Assembly: GCF_010119245.1 (NCBI RefSeq)
Contig: NZ_WNKG01000001.1
Location: 248,001 to 312,000, forward strand
Reading direction: 5' to 3'
From: Cyclobacterium salsum
GTDB lineage: Bacteria > Bacteroidota > Bacteroidia > Cytophagales > Cyclobacteriaceae
DNA: 64,000 nt
A model generated the notes under the pieces. It was not told the DNA's origin, searched no databases, and worked only from the letters and a program-made list of their open reading frames with translations. The position numbers and the translations under genes were made by a program. Position 1 is the stretch's first letter. Each line of letters starts with the position of its first letter. Positions 27,784 through 37,500 of the stretch are shown here, piece after piece.

Positions 27784-29222
27784 TCTGTCGGAATTGTGTT
27801 TTCATTAAAGCTAAATTCTCCTCCGGTTTCATTGGGCGTTTCAAAGCCTCCTGCAAGCGCGCGAAATAGCGCAACCCGAAATAGCAACTGATCCAATTCG
27901 GCACTTACCAAATCTCTTTTCAATTGCTGCATTTGGTCCAGACTTACCAATACGTCGAGGTAGGCAATGGAACCATTTAGGTATTCGACACGTAATTGCT
28001 GGAAGGCTCGTTCGGCCAGGTCAAGCTGGTTTTCAAGATAGCCTATTCGTTCTTTTTGAAGGCTTTCCCGGATCAAGGCATCTTCCACTTCCTGAAGTGC
28101 CAATAAAACGGTCTGCCCATACGCTTGTATCTGTTGCTCCCGGAAAGCTTCTGCCTGTTCTTTTTCAGCATTTAGCCTTCCTCCATAAAAAAGGGGCATC
28201 AGCAGACTACTGGTCAGTGACGCTGCCTGGGACTCTACCAGATTGGTGAGCGTATTCGATCGGAGGGCTCCGGTAAAGTTAAATGTCAGCCTGGGGTAAG
28301 TATTGCTTATGGCAACTGCCACCTCTCTATCTGCGGCCTCCATTTGATTGAAGCTACTCTGAACATCCGGCCGACGGTTGATTAATTCCATCGGAAGGCC
28401 TGCATCAGGCAAGGGGCCTAATTCGGGAAGGGCATTTTCCGATGGAAGGGAGATACTTCCCGGTGCCGCTCCCAATAAGACGGTTAACCGGTTCTGGAGT
28501 GTTTTCACTTCTATCTGAATGGCGGTTGCCTGTTCTTGGGTATTTTGGATCAACTGCTCCTGGCGCAGTATGTCCACTCCCCTCACCTGTCCGCTGGCAA
28601 ATCGGGCGCGGATCAATGCCAACACCTGTTGATTGTATTCCGTTTGCTCCTGAATCAGATCCAACTGCTCCTGAAAGGCCTGCAAGGAAAACCAGGTCAG
28701 GGCTACTTCTCCTGCAATGCTAATGGCCAGGGTTTGGTAGTCTAGAAAGGAAGCTTTTAGCCGGTTTTCAGCGGCTAGCTTGCTCTGTTTAACCCTACCC
28801 CAAAGATCCACTTCATAACTACTTCTCAATGATAACTGGGTGTTTTCACCACCTACAAAATCAGGAACTGGCCGACTGGCTCCACCCTGTAACTCTAAAA
28901 AAACCTGTGGAACCCTTTCAGATGCTATAATGGCCACATTACTGGCTTCCTGCGCTACCTGATACCAGGAACTTTTCAAGTCAAGGTTATAATAAAGCGC
29001 ACTATCAATTAATGAATTCAGTGCGGGATCTCCAAAGGATTTCCACCAATCCGTTTCTAACGCTGATGCACCTGTGGAAAGGGAAAAGGTCTCTGGAACG
29101 GCCACCGGAACATCTCTGGTAGTAATTTTATTTCCACAGCTTGCGGCAAAAACCAGAAAAACCAGGGACCAAATAGTCCGAAGCTTACCTCGCCGCAAAA
29201 TGAATGCAGCATATAAATTCAT
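27780..29222 (-). CDS. NodT/TolC-family outer-membrane efflux lipoprotein
   Basis: A 480-aa outer-membrane channel. The ATG at 29222 begins a lipoprotein signal ending VFAASC; a TTG 24 nt upstream is less likely. It has the duplicated outer-membrane-factor helices with NLDLKSSWYQVAQEA and the NRRPDVQSSFNQMEAADREV hallmark of NodT proteins. It is the first gene of the efflux operon (channel, adaptor, pump, then DsrE). Confidence 0.93.
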   Translation of the reverse strand: MNLYAAFILRRGKLRTIWSLVFLVFAASCGNKITTRDVPVAVPETFSLSTGASALETDWWKSFGDPALNSLIDSALYYNLDLKSSWYQVAQEASNVAIIASERVPQVFLELQGGASRPVPDFVGGENTQLSLRSSYEVDLWGRVKQSKLAAENRLKASFLDYQTLAISIAGEVALTWFSLQAFQEQLDLIQEQTEYNQQVLALIRARFASGQVRGVDILRQEQLIQNTQEQATAIQIEVKTLQNRLTVLLGAAPGSISLPSENALPELGPLPDAGLPMELINRRPDVQSSFNQMEAADREVAVAISNTYPRLTFNFTGALRSNTLTNLVESQAASLTSSLLMPLFYGGRLNAEKEQAEAFREQQIQAYGQTVLLALQEVEDALIRESLQKERIGYLENQLDLAERAFQQLRVEYLNGSIAYLDVLVSLDQMQQLKRDLVSAELDQLLFRVALFRALAGGFETPNETGGEFSFNENTIPTE

Positions 29223-29384
29223 TTGAGAAGAGATTTTATAGGGCAAAAGATCCTTTGTTTTTTATTGAAGTTAGTAAAAATCACCGGGTAATCAATCCCA
29301 TCAAGGGAACATGGAGATCCGGCAGAAAGCAAAGTAGGGCAACAATTTGAAGAGAATCTGATTTCGATCGAATCATTTCCTCAC

Positions 29385-29879
29385 TTAAGGAACGTTGTTG
29401 ATTGGCTTTTTGAGATTTTCCAGCTGTTCCCGATAGTCAAATTGAAGGTCTTCGTGTAGCTTATCGATGAGCTTCTCTACTTTACCCACCTGCATGGCAT
29501 ACAAGTTATCAATGACTGGATATCGGTATTCCAAATAGCCAAACTCCTCTAGTTGCTGACAGAAAAAAGTGATTAATTCAATCTTTACCTGCGGATCTTT
29601 GGTGAATTTAAGGTTTTTGTTTAAGATCCTGCGAATGCCTTGTGCAGCCTTTTTCGCTACATAATAGTTTTTGCTATTGGCGGAGTAGAATGCACTTTCC
29701 AATTCTTCTTTTACCGTATCCAGGAAAAGAGAGGCATCGTCATTCTCGAATAATTTAAAGTATAGATAGGCCTTATTATCTCGGTTGAGCTTACTAAGAT
29801 GCAGGATTAGCTCGATCAATTCGGTAGAATTTCGATGCTGCAGTTCCTTTTTAAGGCTGGCTAAGCTGGGTAATTGCAT
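29385..29879 (-). CDS. Conserved hypothetical helical protein
   Basis: A 164-aa soluble protein, almost all alpha-helical by inspection (SLASLKKELQHRNSTELIEL, YFKLFENDDASLFLDTVKEE). No catalytic motif, signal or membrane segment is visible, and I do not recognise the family with confidence. It lies 84 bp downstream of the 1432-aa sensor gene on the same strand, but a promoter box at 29937-29944 suggests independent expression. Confidence 0.7.
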   Translation of the reverse strand: MQLPSLASLKKELQHRNSTELIELILHLSKLNRDNKAYLYFKLFENDDASLFLDTVKEELESAFYSANSKNYYVAKKAAQGIRRILNKNLKFTKDPQVKIELITFFCQQLEEFGYLEYRYPVIDNLYAMQVGKVEKLIDKLHEDLQFDYREQLENLKKPINNVP

Positions 29880-29936
29880 GATTTTTCGGTGCGTGAAGGT
29901 TCCAAAATCTTACCGGAAATTTCCGAAGTAGGGTAG

Positions 29937-29944
29937 CAAAAGTA
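29937..29944 (-). promoter_or_regulatory. Minus-7 box TACTTTTG
   Basis: On the minus strand TACTTTTG matches the Bacteroidota TAnnTTTG box, 58 bp before the start of the 164-aa gene. No good minus-33 TTTG was found at the usual spacing. Confidence 0.4.
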
Positions 29945-29963
29945 AAGGGTTTTCAAGAAACGG

Positions 29964-32900
29964 CTACTCTTTACTAAAAGAAAAAATGCCACTAAGCCTA
30001 AGTAAAAGGGTAAAAACAGCCGCAATGGAACCGAGTAACGCATTCATATCGTCCAAAACATGAATTTTACCAAATGAAACAAAAAGTATTAGGCCCAAAA
30101 TAACCATCAAAAACACAGAAGAGGTAACACTCCAGTTTCCATTCTCTTTAGAGGCCAGGTCATTTTTCAAAGTAATATCACTATCTACCTTGGTGAGAAC
30201 GAAATTGGTAAAACTGGCATTCATTAGCCGAAGCGAATCATCATATACTAAAATCCCTTTGTGCAATAATTCTAGAATACCATTTACATTATTTGGATTA
30301 ACAAATCCATCCATTGCGATATCATAAACAATATACTGCTCTTGCTTTGAAAGCGAGTTCCAAACAGAAAAATAATAAGGATAGGCTATTTCCTGAATAT
30401 TAAGAATTAGTTCTTCATCACTTATCTCGGTAAACGGCGACCTATTAAGTTGACCGGAATTATCGAGATCCTTTTGATACCGTAAATTGATTTTCCGGAG
30501 GTAGGTCCCATGGTTCAATTCTGATTTCAGAAACGGAAATGGAGCCCCGGCATCCTTTATGAGTTTATCGTTAGCCTCTAATGGAATGGTAATATTGTAA
30601 AAGCTACCAAATAGATGTAGCCATTTTCGATAATCATTGGTAATATCATCAATCAGCTTTCGTTTTTCAATATAATCACCGCTATCCTTCTTAAAATCAA
30701 CCTTAAATTTCCGAATTTGATCTTCATAATATTCATGGATTTTCATTAAACTAATCTCGGAGCAAATGATTACCCTAATGGCTGAATTGGAAATAAGCCT
30801 TCTGATAATGCCTAACTTAATTTTGTTCAACTCAATATTCTCATAGGAAAATTCAAAGTGTTCTATAAAAATAATTAGCTGATGGGATGTGGAACTGGTC
30901 CCCAAGTCTGGTTTTTCATAAATAGCCTTTCTAAGAACGGAAAGTTCTTCGCCGGAAGCATTGAACAATACACTTAAATTAATTTGACAATTAAGTTCTT
31001 GAAAAATAAAATAATCATTTTTATACTTTGGCTCCGTAAGATCCTCACAAAAATCAGCAACAAGGAGCATATCCATACTAAAAAATTGATCCGGAAATCT
31101 GGATTTTAGGTTATGGTAAAGGTGAGAAATGTGGGAGGCATTTACACCCGTAAATAAAATATTATTATAGGCATCAAACCCTGGTAAAGAGACATTTTCC
31201 TGATCGGATTTTTGACTTCCTAATTCTTGAATGGCTGATCTTCGCTGTTTGTCAATTTCAGAATAAATATTACCTAACTGATTGGAAACTCCTTCTAGTT
31301 TATTATTGAAAACTAACCTTTTGGCGTAGGTATAAAAATCAAGGCCATAAATCTTATTGATTGTAAAATTAAGAATTAGATACAAAATACATATAAGCAA
31401 TATAAATAAAAAAAATAATGGCAAATTTTTAATAAAGGATGGGTAAAGAATGCCTATTGGTTCTTCCATAAATACATCCATCAAATCGTTCCTTAATAGA
31501 AATAAACCGGCATCCTTCACTTTAAATAATTCACTATCCAAAGTATCTGAGCCAATAGAAGCATTGGTAATTTGTCCGTATTGATTAAACGGAAGCCTAA
31601 AATTAGCATACCAAAAAGGAACTCTCTGGTTAATTTTACTTTCAGATTCGGTAGTATCTCTTACCGCTGAATCAGTTAATGTCAATACGGATGATCTACA
31701 ACTATTAAAAAATAAGAATGTAAGGCTATCAATTTTCATTTGATCGATAAAACCATCTATATCTTCAATATTTGAAACCAGCCTACCGTCCTTTTCAGAG
31801 ATAAATTGTGATTTTTTTTCGAACTCCCAGTTTTTAATTTTAAAATCAATATTTTCAATTTTACTCCTAAAAGCGAGAGCATCTTCAACTCTTTGAGCTA
31901 TAGAATAAAAAATTATTGGAGGCATTAACGTAATCAAAAACAATAAGGATAAAATAAATAGTTTATAGACAGAATATATGTCTGTAGACAATGATTGATT
32001 TGAAAAATTAGAATATATCTTTTTAAATAAATTACATACTCTTCTAGATACTACCAAATTGTATAAATTAGAAATAAACAGGCCGAGTAGCACCATATCA
32101 ACGAATAAATAAAAAGAAGAATCTGTTGACAGTCTAATTTTTATAATCATTATAAATATAATAATGGTCACCATAAAGTATTTAAAAATATTATTTCTAA
32201 AAATGGAAAAATGTTCAGCGATTTGATTTCTAATTTTTAATAAATATTTTGTTACGCTCCAAAAATTAAAAATAATTATAATAATGCAGGTACTTATTAT
32301 AGAAAACATCAATAATCTAATGTTATTTTGATAAAATACCCAATTGAGAATTAAATATAATATTCCTAAAATGTTCATTGAAAGCAAAGACCCATACAAA
32401 CCTTTAGCCATATTTGTATCATCCGTATACGGTCTTAACCAAAAAAACAAAAATCGCTTTTGTCTAATTAGACTAAACTTACCTGTAGTTGAAAATAGAA
32501 CAACGCTTAAAAATAACAATATCGCCAAAAAAATAATTTGAAATACAATCGTGGAGGAAATAGCTAAAGAATTAGATGAATCTATATATTCACTGTCTAA
32601 AAATGTTGCTAGATAGATATTATTAAAGCCATGTACTTTATTCATATACATGTAATGTTCCTTATCCATGTACCTAATCTTATCGTAAGAGGAAGAATTA
32701 GTAGCTAAATTATAATTGAACGTATTATCCGTTTCTTCAAGAAAATTTTCATTTAAATTTCGATTTTTATCAGAATGAAAAATGGTTTTTCCAGTATGGT
32801 CAAAAAAGCAAAAACCATAACCTTCTTCCAGAATAGGGTTCATTATAGAAACCAAAGATAGGCTGGTAGCCAAGACCGGTAGGCTATCTACCCCACTTTC

Positions 32901-34262
32901 CAACCCTAACCCCATCTCATAATTTCCGTCACTTACAGAACGTATGGATTCAAACGAAATATTTTCTCCATTAAAATTAAACGTATTCTTATTGGGTATA
33001 TCCATTACATAATTTCGATGACTAAGGTCGTATATCAGATTTGGCTCTTTCTCATTACTCAAATATATACGTATTTTTCCATTTGGGTCACACCAAAAAA
33101 TAGAATTGAAATATTTATATTTGGAGATTTTATCAATTTCCTGAGGTAAAGACTCACTCTTAAAATTTTTGATGGCTGCATAGTAGTTAATATTAGCTTT
33201 TCCTGAGTGAATGGTATCGATATCTTTAAAAAATTTTATATTCTTTAGGTCTCTTGGGAAGCTTGTACTGTCTATTTTGACGGTATCATTATTTATTTCC
33301 TTTCTAATATGGCCCAATAGATTTGTAATATTTGTCAATTCAGAATTAAAGTTTTGAATTATTTTGGAATGAAAATCTTCTAGGTTTTTTTCAGTTTGGG
33401 CACCGATGTTTCCAAAATGGTAGGTAAAAAACATTATTACCAATATGAGCACGGTTGGTAATAAAGAAATGGATACCCCCGTAAGGAAGATATCTTTTAA
33501 AGATAACCGTTCGGAATGACTCATGACCCATAGTTTCATAAAAGGCAATGCATGGATCAATAATACGGTTAAAATTAAAATGAAGGAAATTAAATAAATG
33601 GATACCTCTCTCTTTTTATCGTCGTAAGCATCTTTTGAAATGTATCCGGTAAGAAATATATTAAAATCCTCATCATTTATATAGGAAATATTAAAGGCTT
33701 TATACTGATTATAGCCAAAGTCAATTTCAAAAATGCTTTTTGAGGTGTATTTTCCTTCTAACGAATCAAGCGAGATTATTTGACCTTTTGGGTCATTTAT
33801 ATATAGCATTGAAAGATCACTTCCATTCCCATTATTTTTAAATTTAGTAATGGACACGAAATCAAATACATCTCTTCTTTCGATCAAGGGGTTTTGAAGG
33901 ATTTCGGCGTAGCTTCTGTTTTCCACAGAAGGTTCTTCATTTCGGCTTGTTTCACCAAGGGACTCTTTATTTCCTGTTTCATTGGTGGAATCAGGTTCTG
34001 TATTTTCTAATTCGAATACCAGATTATCTGTGTGGAATTCAATCTCTTTTACGTTCGTGCCCTTCTCATTCCTGATAATTTTTTTTTCGTTTTCTAATAG
34101 GTTTTCGATGTTTCCCTTGATTTTTTCAAGGATCCGCATATTATTATTCACTAATTTCTCCTCATTCCGTGGAACGTAAACGAAGAAATAGTAAAAAAAT
34201 GCCAATGAAATAAGGATCAGGGTTGAAAGCAGTACCCAGGCTTTATTGGAAATTCGCATCAT
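29964..34262 (-). CDS. Giant polytopic membrane sensor with STAND/AAA-like cytoplasmic region
   Basis: A 1432-aa protein from a conspicuously AT-rich gene. Visible layout: one helix at 9-29, an exported loop to about 225, helices at about 226-290, and a second exported domain at about 290-580 resembling a Cache-type sensor (IFWCDPNGKIRIYLSNE; YGFCFFDHTGKTIFHSD). About six helices follow at 585-825, then a third exported loop and a helix near 980-1003. The cytoplasmic region (1005-1370) has an NTPase-like order: NILFTGVNASHIS near 1037 where a P-loop would be, QLIIFIEHFE near 1127 like a Walker B, VIICSEIS like sensor 1, and a winged-helix-like segment near 1307 (EQYIVYDIAMDGFVNPNN). Two helices end the protein. 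The GK-[ST] of the P-loop is absent, so ATP binding is doubtful. Domain names are inference. Confidence 0.7.
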   Translation of the reverse strand: MMRISNKAWVLLSTLILISLAFFYYFFVYVPRNEEKLVNNNMRILEKIKGNIENLLENEKKIIRNEKGTNVKEIEFHTDNLVFELENTEPDSTNETGNKESLGETSRNEEPSVENRSYAEILQNPLIERRDVFDFVSITKFKNNGNGSDLSMLYINDPKGQIISLDSLEGKYTSKSIFEIDFGYNQYKAFNISYINDEDFNIFLTGYISKDAYDDKKREVSIYLISFILILTVLLIHALPFMKLWVMSHSERLSLKDIFLTGVSISLLPTVLILVIMFFTYHFGNIGAQTEKNLEDFHSKIIQNFNSELTNITNLLGHIRKEINNDTVKIDSTSFPRDLKNIKFFKDIDTIHSGKANINYYAAIKNFKSESLPQEIDKISKYKYFNSIFWCDPNGKIRIYLSNEKEPNLIYDLSHRNYVMDIPNKNTFNFNGENISFESIRSVSDGNYEMGLGLESGVDSLPVLATSLSLVSIMNPILEEGYGFCFFDHTGKTIFHSDKNRNLNENFLEETDNTFNYNLATNSSSYDKIRYMDKEHYMYMNKVHGFNNIYLATFLDSEYIDSSNSLAISSTIVFQIIFLAILLFLSVVLFSTTGKFSLIRQKRFLFFWLRPYTDDTNMAKGLYGSLLSMNILGILYLILNWVFYQNNIRLLMFSIISTCIIIIIFNFWSVTKYLLKIRNQIAEHFSIFRNNIFKYFMVTIIIFIMIIKIRLSTDSSFYLFVDMVLLGLFISNLYNLVVSRRVCNLFKKIYSNFSNQSLSTDIYSVYKLFILSLLFLITLMPPIIFYSIAQRVEDALAFRSKIENIDFKIKNWEFEKKSQFISEKDGRLVSNIEDIDGFIDQMKIDSLTFLFFNSCRSSVLTLTDSAVRDTTESESKINQRVPFWYANFRLPFNQYGQITNASIGSDTLDSELFKVKDAGLFLLRNDLMDVFMEEPIGILYPSFIKNLPLFFLFILLICILYLILNFTINKIYGLDFYTYAKRLVFNNKLEGVSNQLGNIYSEIDKQRRSAIQELGSQKSDQENVSLPGFDAYNNILFTGVNASHISHLYHNLKSRFPDQFFSMDMLLVADFCEDLTEPKYKNDYFIFQELNCQINLSVLFNASGEELSVLRKAIYEKPDLGTSSTSHQLIIFIEHFEFSYENIELNKIKLGIIRRLISNSAIRVIICSEISLMKIHEYYEDQIRKFKVDFKKDSGDYIEKRKLIDDITNDYRKWLHLFGSFYNITIPLEANDKLIKDAGAPFPFLKSELNHGTYLRKINLRYQKDLDNSGQLNRSPFTEISDEELILNIQEIAYPYYFSVWNSLSKQEQYIVYDIAMDGFVNPNNVNGILELLHKGILVYDDSLRLMNASFTNFVLTKVDSDITLKNDLASKENGNWSVTSSVFLMVILGLILFVSFGKIHVLDDMNALLGSIAAVFTLLLRLSGIFSFSKE

Positions 34263-34269
34263 AGAAAAT

Positions 34270-34319
34270 GGTCAATAAAAGTTACGGTCAAATACAGCCA
34301 ATTTTTGGTCAAAGGTCAA
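34270..34319 (-). promoter_or_regulatory. Four TTGACC repeats upstream of the giant sensor gene
   Basis: GGTCAA occurs at 34270, 34286, 34307 and 34314 on the plus strand, that is TTGACC four times within 50 bp directly before the sensor start at 34262. Direct repeats this dense suggest a binding site for a regulator. Confidence 0.45.
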
Positions 34320-34525
34320 GCGCATTTTTCACCAAAAAGGAATCCCTTTCTTGATTTTAACCGGAAAGTATCTGAATTGTCTCTGGTAGGAAAACAATTA
34401 GTAGGTTGAGCTTATTGGCATAGAATAAACTTTACATCAAATCTTCTTTAATGTATGGTTTTATTTACTTATAATCAAGGGCTTAGAATTAGTGTTTTAC
34501 GAATAGCGAGTATGCAATGGGATTA

Positions 34526-37500
34526 TTATTCACAATCCTTGCAACAGATATCCGGTACCTTAGTCAGGCGAGAACTACGTAAGATACGGTGATGCCCTAA
34601 TTCATCGCTTACCGGGCTGCTGTGGTTTACCGTGCTGGCAGCTTTGGAAGTATCTGAACGGAACCGCTGCCGATAGCTTTGATTAAAGGCTTCCCGTTGA
34701 TCTGCGTTTATAAAATTACTCGTTGACTCGGCTACCAGGGCATCGTCCAAACCGGACACATGGTCAAAGACATTTCTAATTTGCGGCAATACTTCTACAA
34801 CCACTACGCTCAGGGATGCGTCGGTAGGTAAACCATACAACTGTAGTAAGTGACTGATTTTTTTATTTGACCAAATCGTGGTTCCATATTTGGTGGCACT
34901 TTTGTTTTTATTGGAAGCCGTTTTAAGTTTCAGGAATTTACTGGCCTCCGATATACCCTGGCCTTTGAGTATTTTTACTGCCGCCTGGTTAAGAAGTTGC
35001 AATTGCTGATTCGTGTACGGTTCCCCTGTATTTCGCTGGGATGGCGGCCTAATCTGTATTCTCCAATCCAAGGGCTGGTCATCCAATAAGATATTACGGT
35101 AATCCTGGTTATCCACCCGCGTTACCTGCGCATAGAGCAATGCCCATAACTCCGTTCGTGGCGGATCCGCCGTTACATTTTTACCCTTATGAACAGCTAC
35201 TGCATTGGGAGCGGTTACCCAAACCTTTTCTTTATCCCGATTGGGTACACAGGCCAGGACAGGAGCAGGATGCTGAATCCCCTGCATTTTTAAACGACGG
35301 CCAAACCTGCCTTGAGCGGTGGTCCAAACCTTTTCTGCCGGATCGCCCTCATCGACCGGTTTCCGCTCGAAATGACCTACTCTAAATTCATAGGTAAAAA
35401 ACCCAAACATTTCATCGCTGTGGGCATGAAGACCTGGTGGAAGCGGCAGGATGTAGTGTACATCGCTATCTTTGCTTTTGAGCATGGGCTGCATGGCGTT
35501 CAGGCCAGCTAAATCATTGGAAGAAGCCGGAGAAACGATCCGAATGGGTTCCGGATCTATTGGTAAGGAGGGTTCCTCCGGTGCCAAAAATAGGGACGGA
35601 TGATTATTGCTGATCAACTGATCCGGTGCCTGAGCCAGGACCCGTGCAAAATAACAATCCTGAGGATCTTCCACCGGTTGGTCGAACTCGATCCACAAAT
35701 AGCGTTTTCTGGATTCGCTATTTGCATATTTTTCGTCCCGAATGTAAGGAGACAGCGCATAGCCAGCCGAAACAATTTTGGGCACCTGAGCAGGCGGGCT
35801 GGTTATGGGTAGGGTCATTTCAATGGTTTCCAATGCATCATTGGTTGCTCCGTGATCTGGTCTGAACCGGGCTTCCAGGCTGTAGCTCAGGTCAATGGTA
35901 TCCGGAAATGCTTCCGTGTCCTCGCGTTTGGGCTCCACGGCATCGAAAAACACTAATTGGCTACTGTTTCGCTGCGGTCCGTCCAGGGATTCGAACGAAG
36001 CCGTGCGAATCATTTTGAGTTTTCCTGCGATTACGTTAATTTCTCCTTCCTCGGTATCGTGGGTAAATTTTTTGGATCGTCTTACCCAAAAAGCTTCTGT
36101 CTCGAGGGCTTGCCACATCCAGTCCCGATCCAGTTCATAGTTTAAACAACATATCCAATGATTGTACAAATCGCCTTTGGAAGCGAATGTAATGGAGGAA
36201 CCATCCGGAGCGAGGCTATGCCGAATGCGGCTACTGCATCCAAAAACCACGCGTTTTCCCTTGGGTGCGTACAAGGTTAGCCCATTGCTTTGCAGGTTTA
36301 GCCGATCGGCCAGTTGTTGGATGTTGCTGTATTGTCTTTCCTGCGATTTTCCTAAGAGAATGCTATTCCAGGTTCCATCAAATACCGTGATGGCGTCAGG
36401 GCGCATGTAGATCCCCTGCAGGCTGGGCACTCCTGCCGACTGCACCAGCAAATTGGTTTCGTCCTGGGAAGGCTGGTAGAGCAATACAGAAAACGATGCT
36501 CCGTACCGCACGTCTATATGTGGATCTGATGCATCTACTATTCCATAATATTCCGCCGTTTGCGAGTCGGTTTCCTTATCCTCACAAACCGCCCGAATAG
36601 TCAATCTTGCCGTCCTGGCGGTGGGGAGAACCAGTTCAGCAAGTTGGTCGATATCGTCCTCCAACCCCAGATCCTGGGCCAGGTTTTGCATCGCTCCGGT
36701 CTGTAAGACCTTGTCCGTACCCTGAATATCCCGGTAAACGATGGGAATATTCAGGCTTGCCTCGTATTGGTCTTCGTTATTTTCTATGGCCGGAAAATAG
36801 CGATAGGTAGTATACAAATGGACATAATCATCTTTTCCACTCAAACTATCCAATTTATCCAACTTTAAGGTGGCTATTTCTACGATAATTTCCACCCGGT
36901 CCACATCCGGATCCGCAATACCCAATCCCACCCGATGTTCCGCATCCGCGGCTTCAGGACTGAGTCCAAGATTTGATTGATTCAGCAATCTGTTGATGGG
37001 ATCACTGTATTTGCCGGTATAGACTACTGCGGGATAACCTAATTTAGGCCTGCGAATGGTCAATGCATTCAAATTATTGGGTCCGTCAACTCCAGTTACG
37101 GGGTGTACGTCAGCGTCGGTGGCATTCGGGTTTGACTCTATTTCCTGTATCCTGGGTTGGATGGGGGCTATAAATCGTTTAAATCGGCAAAATCCGATAT
37201 CGGATGGTGTCTCATTGATGGGTTGTCGGTCTATGGATGGTACCCCTCCGCTAATATCCTGCATCCTTACCCTGAATTCATATGCTTCTCCGTACCGCAG
37301 CCGAGCATTCACGTTCCCGGCCTGATAGATTTGATTGAGTTGGTTTTGAGCTGCGCCCGTGACTCCTGTACCCGTGGTCACCGGATTTCCATCCTTGTCT
37401 GTTGCTGGCTGCCCCCCCGGGTCGGCATCCAGGTCGGGATGGGTATTTTGATACACCGTGGCGGCATCTGCATCAGGCAAAACCATGCTATGGCCGGTCC

